A stretch of DNA of 64,000 bases, taken from assembly GCF_000710465.2 (NCBI RefSeq), contig NZ_JAIZ01000061.1:1-64000 (forward strand). The letters are read 5' to 3'. The notes under the pieces are model-generated. The model searched no databases and was not told where the DNA came from. It worked only from the letters and a program-made list of their open reading frames with translations. The translations under genes were made by a program, and so were the position numbers. This document shows, in pieces, positions 43,568 to 51,002 of this stretch (the stretch's first letter is position 1; every line of letters begins with the position of its first letter). Origin of the DNA: Kitasatospora sp. MBT63. GTDB lineage: Bacteria > Actinomycetota > Actinomycetes > Streptomycetales > Streptomycetaceae.

Positions 43568-44847
43568 GCGGTCTCCTCGGGCGTGGTGGTGAGGCTCAGG
43601 CCGCCGGTGGCGCCGAGCGTGCGGATCGCGGCGAGCACCTGCGGGTCGTCGGGCAGGGTGGTGGGGCCGGCGTTGAGGCGCTCGACCAGGTCGGGGGTGA
43701 GGACGGCGGGGTCGGCCGCCGTCTCGCAGCCGCGCAGGAACGCCTGCTCGCCGGTGACGATCAGCCGGTAGGGGGCGCGGACAGCGACGCTCGTGCCGGG
43801 CCCGAGCGCGACGGCGGCGAACGCCGCGGCGACCTCGTCCCGGGCGAGGTCGAGTTCGGTCTGCTGCCAGCCGCCGTTGCTCAGGACGGTGTACCACCGC
43901 TGGTGGGCGTGCTGGGCGGCGGCGGCCGTCGCCCGCTCGGCGGCGGCGGTGAACGCGTCGGCGGCCACCGCGCCCAGGCGGCGGGCGAGCTCGCCCGGGC
44001 CGCCGGCCAGCGGCTGCATCGGGGAAGGCCGGCCGGCGTCGGTGTCGGGCTCGCTGGCCAGGAGGTTCTCCAGCAGGTCGGGCGCGATCCAGCCGCGGGC
44101 GACCGCGGCGTCGGGGAAGGTGTAGAGGGGGATGGCGACGGAGATGCTGAACTCGTCCTGGCGGCCGACGTGGAAGACGCGCTCGGGCAGGAACAGGGCG
44201 TCGCCGGGCTCCAGGGCGAAGTGCTGGCCGTGTTCCAGCAGCCACGTGTAGTCGCCGTACAGCGGCTCGCTGCCGCCGGTGAGCTTGCGGTACTCCTCGG
44301 CCGGCCAGCAGTAGAAGTCCTTGGTGCCGGGGCCCTGGTGGGTGAGGACCGCGTTCTCGTAGCCCTCGTGCACGCCGAACGCGGTCCCGCTGTAGTTGCC
44401 GACGAAGGCGACCAGCTCGGCGCCGCCGGCCGGGACGCCCCAGCCGTCGATCAGCGCGCCGACGAACTCGCCCAGGCCCGCGGCCAGCGGCTCGGAGACG
44501 CTCTCCAGGGTGTTGAGGACCAGGCTGAACCGGTCGGCGCCGATCTGCTCCTGCATCCACGCGACGAAGTCGCCCTGCGGCCAGGCGTCGGCGGCCAGGA
44601 CCTTGTCCACCAGGTCGGGGCGGTGCTCCTCGCCCACGTACACCCGGGCGTTCGCGGTGATCTCCACTCCGGCGGCGTGGGCCCGCCGGATCGCGGCGAA
44701 GCCCTCGAGCACGGCGGCGGGGTTCGCCGCCGACGGGGGGATGATGCCCTTGAACAGGTACGGGCGCGTCATGCCGTCGGTCCTGGCGGGCAGGGTGTCG
44801 GTCCAGAACTCGCGGGGCGGGGGCCACTGTCCGGGGGTGCTGCTCAT
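43564..44847 (-). CDS. JmjC/cupin-type oxygenase-like protein with an HxG variant
   Basis: A 427-residue protein. The double-stranded barrel is visible as FVGNYSGTAFGVHEGYEN, then THQGPGTKDFYCWP, and the closing strand LEPGDALFLPERVFHVG with the distal His. In ribosomal-arginine hydroxylases of this fold the first motif is His-x-Asp; here the corresponding position is Gly (HEG). Loss of the carboxylate is known in iron/2-oxoglutarate halogenases, though a degenerate or differently liganded site is equally possible. The C-terminal 180 residues (LARDEVAAAFAAVALGP) are helical. AAGGAG lies ahead of the ATG. Confidence 0.75.
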   Translation of the reverse strand: MSSTPGQWPPPREFWTDTLPARTDGMTRPYLFKGIIPPSAANPAAVLEGFAAIRRAHAAGVEITANARVYVGEEHRPDLVDKVLAADAWPQGDFVAWMQEQIGADRFSLVLNTLESVSEPLAAGLGEFVGALIDGWGVPAGGAELVAFVGNYSGTAFGVHEGYENAVLTHQGPGTKDFYCWPAEEYRKLTGGSEPLYGDYTWLLEHGQHFALEPGDALFLPERVFHVGRQDEFSISVAIPLYTFPDAAVARGWIAPDLLENLLASEPDTDAGRPSPMQPLAGGPGELARRLGAVAADAFTAAAERATAAAAQHAHQRWYTVLSNGGWQQTELDLARDEVAAAFAAVALGPGTSVAVRAPYRLIVTGEQAFLRGCETAADPAVLTPDLVERLNAGPTTLPDDPQVLAAIRTLGATGGLSLTTTPEETA

Positions 44848-44923
44848 GGCCGGGTACTCCTTCGGTTTCGCGGCCGCGCGGGGGCGGCCGGGTGGGCGTG
44901 CACGGGGTGCGGGCCGGGGCGGA

Positions 44924-46063
44924 CTACGCGACGAGGTAGTCCTCGGGGCCGCCGTCGCGGACGGTGTCGAGGGTGAAGCAGTGGTGCCCGCCGCCGAACA
45001 GGCGCCGGTGGCGGTGCCGGACCGGGACGACCGTGAAGCCGCGCTGCTCCAGCACCTTGATCAGCTCCGGGTAGAGGGAGTTGACGACGACCGTGCTCTC
45101 GTCGATCGACAGGACGTTGATGTCGATGTACCGGGACGCGGTGGGAACGACGAACCCGAACCCGTCGTAGTCGGGCTCGGGCACCGAGCTGGGCGGCGGG
45201 TAGATCGCCTCCCAGGTCCGCATCGCCTCCGGCAGGAGGTCGAGGTACTGCGGGTCGCGCAGCAGCATCAGGCCCGGGCGCAGGGGGACGACGATGGAGT
45301 CGACGTGGTTGTCGGCGATCCCGGGCAGCCGGTGCCAGCGCAGCTGGGGGAAGGTGCGGGCCAGCCACCGGAAGGCGAGCTCGTGATTGTGGTTGGCGAC
45401 GTTGACGAGGACGTCGCGGCCCAGGCGGACGCACTGCGCGCCGTCGAAGACCATCTCCAGGCCCAGGCCGTCGATGGGCAGGGCGTGCTCGCCGGCCATC
45501 GCCGCGGTGACGTCGATGCCGTTGCGCTCGAAGTAGGCGGTGTCCAGGGAGTGGGCGGCGAGCGCGGGGCGCGGCATGGCCAGCCAGTTCGAGCCCTGCT
45601 CGAAGTAGCGGGTGAAGAGCGCCTTGAGGTGGTCGTTCTCGAAGATGCGGCTGCGGATGTGCGGCGCGGTCTCCACGATCGTCTCCCCGAGGACGACCGC
45701 GTTGTCGCGGACGTTCAGCGGCGGCGTCGCACCGCTGCTCCACCACGGGGAGGAGACCTGGACGTCCTTGCCGGGGGCCGAGGGGCGCAGCACGCGCACC
45801 CCGCAGCCGGCCAGGGCGTCCGCGAAGCCGGTGACGTCCTCGATCAGCTCGTCGACGATCTGCTGCGGGATCGTCAGCTGCCGCTGGCCGTCGGGCAGGT
45901 GCGGGGCCACGTTCTCGTAGTAGAACAGGCGCCAGCTGCTGTCGGCGTCGTGCGCGGTGTAGTGGTCGGCGCGGCCGACGACGACCTCGCGCAGCCGGGT
46001 GAAGTCGTCGTAGCTGTGCGCACCTTGGGTGGGCGGGTCGAGCTGGGACTGGGGCTTGGTCAT
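44924..46063 (-). CDS. Arginine:amine amidinotransferase (GATM family)
   Basis: A 379-residue amidinotransferase. The catalytic triad positions are conserved: Asp in MVFDGAQCVRLGRDVLV, His in DNHVDSIVVPLRPG, and Cys in GGGHHCFTLDTVR. Family members move the amidino group from arginine to glycine, inosamine or lysine. Acceptor here is unknown; the Lys residues of the repeats or a small amine are candidates. A GAGGAGG precedes the ATG. It lies between the desaturase-like and JmjC genes. Confidence 0.88.
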   Translation of the reverse strand: MTKPQSQLDPPTQGAHSYDDFTRLREVVVGRADHYTAHDADSSWRLFYYENVAPHLPDGQRQLTIPQQIVDELIEDVTGFADALAGCGVRVLRPSAPGKDVQVSSPWWSSGATPPLNVRDNAVVLGETIVETAPHIRSRIFENDHLKALFTRYFEQGSNWLAMPRPALAAHSLDTAYFERNGIDVTAAMAGEHALPIDGLGLEMVFDGAQCVRLGRDVLVNVANHNHELAFRWLARTFPQLRWHRLPGIADNHVDSIVVPLRPGLMLLRDPQYLDLLPEAMRTWEAIYPPPSSVPEPDYDGFGFVVPTASRYIDINVLSIDESTVVVNSLYPELIKVLEQRGFTVVPVRHRHRRLFGGGHHCFTLDTVRDGGPEDYLVA

Positions 46064-46177
46064 GGGTGGCCGCCTCCTCGGCGGCGGGTGCCGGCGCGGG
46101 CCGGGCGGGCAGGGGATGCCGCCCGGACCGCGCTGCGGCGGGCCGGTCGTTGGTGGTGAAGAAACGGGGCTGAGCGG

Positions 46178-47254
46178 TCAGGCGGCCGTGCGTTCGGCGG
46201 CCGGGGCCTGGAGCGGTGCGGGCCGGGCGGTGAGACGGGCGATGACGTCCTCGATCACGCACGGCACGTCGGGGGTGGAGCGGCGGCGGAAGAAGTAGCC
46301 GGAGCACCACGGCACCTCGCTCCAGCGCTCCACGCGCTCGGCCAGGAGGGCGGTGGCCTCGGGCAGACGACGCCAGGGGATCTTGGGGCACCAGTGGTGC
46401 ACGGGGTGGTGCATGTCGTCGAGGTGACCGCCGAGCAGGTGCCGGGTGAGCCAGTGCGAGGACCAGCCGCGGGTCTGCAGCAGCACATCGTCGTCCTCGA
46501 TCAGGCCGGCGTGGTTGCCGAGGTCGGTGATCCAGGTGACCGTCGGCCGCACGAGCACCAGCGGGACCAGCCAGTACAGCACCAGGTCGCCGAGGACGCC
46601 GAAGGACCAGCACACGGTGGCGACGGCGGCCCACGCCGCCGCGCGGGCGGCCGGCGCCCAACGGCTCTCCCGCGGACCGCGGGTGACCAGCGTCCGCAGC
46701 GCCGACGTCGGCAGCCGCCACAGCGCGGCCCCGCCGATGACCCGCACCACGAACGCGGTCCTGGTCATCGGGGCGCGGACGGTGTGCAGACCTCCGGCCC
46801 GGTAGGACTGGAACATCGGATCGGCTCCGCTGCCGAGCTGCGCGTGGTGCACGCCGTGGGTGGCCCGGTAGGGCCGCAGCCCCTCACCGAGCAGCCCGGT
46901 CAGCAGGTACCCCACCAGGCGGTTGCCGCGCGCGGTGGCCAGCAGCTTGGCGTGGACGCACTCATGTGCCAGGTTCGAGAGATGCCGCTGGCGCACCCCG
47001 ATGTACAGCACGGCGAGCAGCGGGCCGACGACGTGCCCCACCAGGGAGCCGGCGAACCCCGCCGCGACGATCGCGCCGACGTCCAGCGCGACGTCCCGCA
47101 GGCCGACGCTCGGGGCGCCGCACAGGCTCTCCAGCTCGCCGATCAGCTCCGGCCCCAGCGCCTGCCGGACCGGACCGGACGCGCCGGTCGAGTGCCGGGT
47201 GCGCCTCGGTGTCTTCTCGCGCCGGGGTATCGACCACCGGCCGGGCCTGCCCAT
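46178..47254 (-). CDS. Membrane fatty-acid-desaturase-like di-iron protein
   Basis: A 358-residue membrane protein. The three His boxes are HECVHAK, HGVHH and HHPVHH, separated by hydrophobic segments (VALDVGAIVAAGFAGSLVGH; VATVCWSFGVLGDLVLYWLV). Such enzymes desaturate or hydroxylate lipids or other substrates; some act on peptides or amino acids. I prefer ATG 47254 because AAGGAGAG lies just upstream; an earlier ATG at 47272 has no such site. It is the first gene after the peptide gene, across a hairpin. Confidence 0.85.
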   Translation of the reverse strand: MGRPGRWSIPRREKTPRRTRHSTGASGPVRQALGPELIGELESLCGAPSVGLRDVALDVGAIVAAGFAGSLVGHVVGPLLAVLYIGVRQRHLSNLAHECVHAKLLATARGNRLVGYLLTGLLGEGLRPYRATHGVHHAQLGSGADPMFQSYRAGGLHTVRAPMTRTAFVVRVIGGAALWRLPTSALRTLVTRGPRESRWAPAARAAAWAAVATVCWSFGVLGDLVLYWLVPLVLVRPTVTWITDLGNHAGLIEDDDVLLQTRGWSSHWLTRHLLGGHLDDMHHPVHHWCPKIPWRRLPEATALLAERVERWSEVPWCSGYFFRRRSTPDVPCVIEDVIARLTARPAPLQAPAAERTAA

Positions 47255-47306
47255 CTGCTCTCCTTCGAACATCGCTGAGGGCTGGGTGTCGGCTTTCCGT
47301 GCACCG

Positions 47307-47340
47307 CTGTCGGTGGGCGGGGCGCCCCGCCCACCGACAG
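47307..47340 (-). terminator. Perfect 34-base palindrome after the peptide gene
   Basis: CTGTCGGTGGGCGGGGC (47307-47323) is followed directly by its exact reverse complement (47324-47340), 31 bases after the peptide stop. It can form a 15-17 bp hairpin. Placed between a precursor gene and its enzymes, it probably acts as a partial terminator, so that the peptide is made in excess over the enzymes. No U-tract follows. Confidence 0.85.
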
Positions 47341-47370
47341 CAGCACGTCAGCCGATCAGGACGATCGGGG

Positions 47371-47505
47371 TCAGGCGGCGGCGCCCGGCCGCATGCCGAG
47401 CTTGATGCCCGGGCGCATGCCGAGCTTCACGGAGGCGCCGGGGCGCATGCCGAGCTTCACGGTGCCGTTGCCCGGGCGCATGCCGAACTTCAGGGTCTGG
47501 TCCAT
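47371..47505 (-). CDS. Repetitive peptide precursor: four K-[L/F]-G-M-R-P-G units
   Basis: A 44-residue peptide. After MDQTL come KFGMRPG (6-12), KLGMRPG (17-23), KLGMRPG (27-33) and KLGMRPG (35-41), joined by NGTV, ASV and I and ending AAA. Each unit is preceded by a hydrophobic residue (L, V, V, I). There is almost no leader. The ATG has AGAGGAG upstream; an in-frame TTG at 47625 would add a 40-residue leader but has no ribosome site. The only Arg residues are in the repeats, and the following operon is rich in arginine-modifying enzymes, so this is probably the substrate. It is too short and repetitive for a folded enzyme. Confidence 0.85.
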   Translation of the reverse strand: MDQTLKFGMRPGNGTVKLGMRPGASVKLGMRPGIKLGMRPGAAA

Positions 47506-47652
47506 GGGTTCTCCTCTCGGGCCGCGGGCATGCCGCAGCCACGCGTGGTGAATCGGATGGTCGAGCCGCAGACGAGCAGGCTCGAAGGAGCCGGCCGGGG
47601 CGCTGCGCCGTAGCGCCGGTGACAAACCGTCGCGCCGAGTGGCCGTGCCATC

Positions 47653-47734
47653 ACGCTAGGACCGGACCGGGGGCGGCGGCAACGGGTCGTGCCGTTGCGT
47701 CGGATGCGCCGGACCGTTGCGTCCCCGTTGCGTC
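47653..47734 (-). promoter_or_regulatory. Promoter with phased direct repeats for the peptide operon
   Basis: On the minus strand a TTGCCG (47682-47677) and a TAGCGT (47658-47653) are 18 bases apart, a fair match to a Streptomyces vegetative promoter; transcription would begin about 140 bases before the peptide ATG. Upstream of the -35 lie three copies of CCGTTGCGTC (plus-strand 47692-47701, 47714-47723, 47725-47734), spaced by 22 and 11 bases, i.e. whole helical turns. An inverted half (GCAACGG, 47679-47685) covers the -35. Repeats of this phasing are typical of activators such as SARPs. The rest of 47506-47943 shows no gene. Confidence 0.7.
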
Positions 47735-47943
47735 CACCATGCCGATGACCTGGGCAACCGCCTGCCGGTGCGGCCGGAATCGCCGACACCGTCCACAGGC
47801 CGGAGCCCTGGGTCGATGCGCGCGGTCTTCTGTCCCGCGGCAGCACGCGACTACCTTGAGGCGCTCCAGGGGATCCGCTCCGCCCGGATCGCCACACCAT
47901 GGTCAACTCCCCTTACCTGCAACCCTGTTGAGAGGAAGTGCGC

Positions 47944-48837
47944 ATGTCCGCGCTGCCCGACCCCATTCGTCTCAAGGCCGACGTGCTGCACGGCCTGCGG
48001 GCCCTGCTGCACGAGGAGCGCTTCACCGAGGTGGTCACCCCCGTCGCCCGCCGGGCCGACCTCGGGCCCGGCCGCCGTGTCCCCGCCGCCCTCCACGAGG
48101 GCCGGCACCTGCGCGCGATGATCGGCCCGGCGCTGCGCGTCAACGTCCGCGCCGACCTCCCGCGGGTGTACGAGATCGGCCCCTGCTTCCGCCCCGAGGC
48201 CCCCGATGCCCTCCACGCCTCCGAGTTCACGATGCTCGACCTGTACGCCGCCGGCCTGACCTTCGAGGGCCTGATCGGCCTCGCCTGGCGCCTGGTCGGC
48301 CCGCACCTGACCGCCTACACCCCCGACCGCCTCTCGATCACCGACCACGTCCGCGACGCATTCGGTATCGACCTGCGCACCGAGCCCCTCGGTGACCTGC
48401 ACACACGTATGGCCGCCCGGATCGGCGCCGATGCGGGCGAGCCGTTCCGCGACGTCCTCGGCCTCTACATCGCCCGCGAACTCGAGGCCGGTACCGCGGG
48501 CCGCGCGGTGTTTCTCACCGACTACCCGACCGGCGGCGACGAGCCCTGCGCCCGCCTGGCCCCCGGTACCACCGCCGTCCTGGAGCGGTTCGAGCTGATC
48601 GTCGACGGCGTCGAGCTCGTCCACGGCTACACCGACGAGACCGACACCGCGGCCTTCACCGACCGCGCCAAGGCCGTCGGCCTCTACGACGCCGAGCAGC
48701 AGCTCGCCCTGGACGCCGTCGAAGCCGGAGCCGTCCCCGCGGACACCGCCGGCCTCGGCATCGGCATCGAGCGCCTGTGCGCCGTCTCCGCAGGGCTGCG
48801 CGACATCACCCCCTTCCTCCAGTCCCCCCAGTTCTGA
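47944..48837 (+). CDS. Truncated lysyl-tRNA-synthetase-like (EpmA/PoxA-type) ligase
   Basis: A 297-residue class-II synthetase core without the N-terminal tRNA anticodon-binding domain. Motif 2 is VYEIGPCFRPEAPDALHASE followed by FTMLDLYAA; FLTDYPTGG is the usual substrate-loop segment; motif 3 is GLGIGIERL. EpmA/PoxA proteins of this size transfer lysine-type amino acids to a protein side chain instead of to tRNA. Here it may aminoacylate the repeat peptide or an amine. The ATG at 47944 has AGAGGA seven bases upstream. It is divergent from the peptide gene. Confidence 0.85.
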   Translation: MSALPDPIRLKADVLHGLRALLHEERFTEVVTPVARRADLGPGRRVPAALHEGRHLRAMIGPALRVNVRADLPRVYEIGPCFRPEAPDALHASEFTMLDLYAAGLTFEGLIGLAWRLVGPHLTAYTPDRLSITDHVRDAFGIDLRTEPLGDLHTRMAARIGADAGEPFRDVLGLYIARELEAGTAGRAVFLTDYPTGGDEPCARLAPGTTAVLERFELIVDGVELVHGYTDETDTAAFTDRAKAVGLYDAEQQLALDAVEAGAVPADTAGLGIGIERLCAVSAGLRDITPFLQSPQF

Positions 48838-48870
48838 CCCCGGCGCATCCACCCTGGACCTGGAGGCACG

Positions 48871-49791
48871 ATGGACCTCGCGATCACCCCGCTGCCCGGC
48901 GGATTCGGCGCCCGCGTCGAGACCGACCTCGCCCGCACGGCCGGCCCCGCCGCAGCGCGCACGCTCACCGATCTCCTGCACCAGCACCGGGTGCTGGTGC
49001 TGCCCGGCCAGCACCTCAACCACGCCGACCTGCTCGCCGCGGCCGCCCTGTTCGGCGACGTCGACACCGCCACCGACCGCCGGTACACCGTCCCCGGGTT
49101 CCCCGGCCTGACCGTCGTCTCCAACATCCACGACCAGGACGGCCAGCCGATCGGCATCTACGACGGCGACGACGAGGAGGAGTGGCACGCCGACAACTCC
49201 TTCAAGCCGCAGCTCACCACCGCCACCCTGCTCTACTCGGTCATCACCCCCGACGAGGGCGGCGAGACCCGCTTCGCCGACGCCACCCGCGCCTACGCGA
49301 ACCTTCCGACCGACCTCCGGGAGCGGGTCGACGCTCTGAGCGCCGTCCACTCCGCCCAGCACCTGGGCACCCTGCAGGCCGACGCCGCCGGCGGCCGCTC
49401 CTCCACCCAGGCCGGCACCCTCGCGCGCCTGCCCGAGGTCATCCACCCCCTCGCCCCCATCCACCCCGTCACCGGCACCCGCACCCTGCTGCTCGGCTCC
49501 ATGGTGATCCCCCGCATCGAGGGGCTGCCCGACGCCGAAGGCCAGGCGCTGCTCGACGACCTCCTGACCCGCGCCACCGGCCCCGACTACCTCTACACCC
49601 ACCGCTGGAGCCAGGGAGACCTGGTCATCTGGGACAACCGCGCGGTGCTGCACACCGCCTCCCCCTGCGACAGCTCCCGCCACCAGCGGCTGCTGGTCCG
49701 CGCCGCCGTCCGCCAGGCGACACGCCGCCCAGGTCCTCCCGACGGGGGAATCCCCACCGAGTCGCCCACCACCGCGCCGACCCACCACTAG
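48871..49791 (+). CDS. TauD/TfdA-family Fe(II)/2-oxoglutarate dioxygenase
   Basis: A 306-residue oxygenase. The iron site is WHADNSF (His-x-Asp) with the distal His in RAVLHTASPCDSSRHQR and the 2-oxoglutarate-binding Arg shortly after. GETRFADATRAYANLP is family-typical. It hydroxylates an unactivated carbon; Lys or Arg side chains would fit the context. It follows the ligase by 33 bases with GGAGG before the ATG, so both form one transcription unit. Confidence 0.88.
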   Translation: MDLAITPLPGGFGARVETDLARTAGPAAARTLTDLLHQHRVLVLPGQHLNHADLLAAAALFGDVDTATDRRYTVPGFPGLTVVSNIHDQDGQPIGIYDGDDEEEWHADNSFKPQLTTATLLYSVITPDEGGETRFADATRAYANLPTDLRERVDALSAVHSAQHLGTLQADAAGGRSSTQAGTLARLPEVIHPLAPIHPVTGTRTLLLGSMVIPRIEGLPDAEGQALLDDLLTRATGPDYLYTHRWSQGDLVIWDNRAVLHTASPCDSSRHQRLLVRAAVRQATRRPGPPDGGIPTESPTTAPTHH

Positions 49792-49800
49792 GGTGACCGA

Positions 49801-50937
49801 GTGAGTTCCCAAGTTCCCCTAAAGGACAAGGCCTTGAGCCCAGAGCGGATCGCCCGGATCGGGCGCGAGATGCAAACGGCCTGCCCCGCCTTCGACGCCG
49901 CCTCCTTCACCACCCAGGTCACCGCCGACCTTCCCCGCCTGGAACTCAAGGCCCGCATCACCCGCACCGCACAGGGCCTGCACCAGCATCTGCCCCTCAC
50001 CGGGCCGCCCGCCCTCGACACCGTGCTGCGCTCCCTCCCGGCCACTCCGGAGGCCGCCGGCGCCGAGGTCGACTTCGGGCTCTACACCTACGCCCCGCAC
50101 TCCGCGTACGTCGCCGCCCACCACCTCCACCCCGAGACGCTCGACCAGGCCCTCGCCGCGTTCGCCACCATCACCCCGTACTTCTCCGCAGAGGACGCCG
50201 TCCGCACCGCCCTCACCTCCTTCCCCGAGCAGACGCTCGCCGCCGCCGCCGGGTGGGCCACCGCGTCCGACCACCGGGTACGGCGCCTGGCCAGCGAGGC
50301 CACCCGACCGCACCTGCCCTGGTCCGTGAGCGCCGGCCTGCCCGTCGACGCTGCCCTCCCGCTGCTCGACCTGCTGTACGCCGACACCAGCCGGTTCGTG
50401 ACCACCTCGGTCGCCAACCACCTGCGCGACATCTCCCGCACCCTGCCCGACCTCGTCCTCGACACCCTGACCCGGTGGCGCACCGAGGGACGCGCCAAGC
50501 CCGCCGAGCTCGCCTTCATCACCCGCGAAGCACTGCAACTGCGACTCAAGGCCGGCTGGGCACCCGCCTACACCGCCCTCGGCTACGACCCGCAGGCCGC
50601 CGTCAGCGTCGGCCCGATCCGCCTCGACCGCACCGACTACCAGCTCGGCGACAACCTCTCCTTCGAGGCAGACCTCACCGCGCCCACCGACACCCCGGTG
50701 CACGTGATGTACGTCCTGACCCGCACCGGCCCCGACGCCCGGACGAGGGAGAAGGTCTCCCACCTCACCCGAGCCACCGTCAAGGCCGGTGCACCACTGC
50801 GCCTGGCCAAGGCCCATGCCCTGCCGTCCACCGGCAGAGCCGCCCTCACACCGGGCAGCTACCACCTCTCACTCCAGGTCAACGGCCGCCGCCACCCCCC
50901 GGCGTTGCTCCGCATCACCAGCGACCGTTCCAACTGA
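49801..50937 (+). CDS. HEAT-repeat DNA-alkylation-repair-like protein (AlkD type)
   Basis: A 378-residue protein made of helical HEAT-like repeats: WATASDHRVRRLASEATRPH, FVTTSVANHLRDISRTLPDL and VLDTLTRWRTEGR match the AlkC/AlkD group, which excise alkylated bases. The C-terminal third (VGPIRLDRTDYQLGDNLSFE) is beta-rich. It starts nine bases after the TauD gene, so may be part of that unit; repair of alkylation could protect a producer of an alkylating product. Confidence 0.75.
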   Translation: MSSQVPLKDKALSPERIARIGREMQTACPAFDAASFTTQVTADLPRLELKARITRTAQGLHQHLPLTGPPALDTVLRSLPATPEAAGAEVDFGLYTYAPHSAYVAAHHLHPETLDQALAAFATITPYFSAEDAVRTALTSFPEQTLAAAAGWATASDHRVRRLASEATRPHLPWSVSAGLPVDAALPLLDLLYADTSRFVTTSVANHLRDISRTLPDLVLDTLTRWRTEGRAKPAELAFITREALQLRLKAGWAPAYTALGYDPQAAVSVGPIRLDRTDYQLGDNLSFEADLTAPTDTPVHVMYVLTRTGPDARTREKVSHLTRATVKAGAPLRLAKAHALPSTGRAALTPGSYHLSLQVNGRRHPPALLRITSDRSN

Positions 50938-51002
50938 CCTAGGGGCCGCCCGCCCATGCTCTCCGCAATGGGCAGCGCCGTCCCGTTCGGAGACCCGATC
51001 CG

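Noticed and set aside
47371-47505. CRISPR-like or satellite repeat reading of the four repeats
   Set aside because: The repeats are in frame, encode a conserved heptad, follow a good ribosome site and have spacers of 3-12 bases, unlike a CRISPR array.
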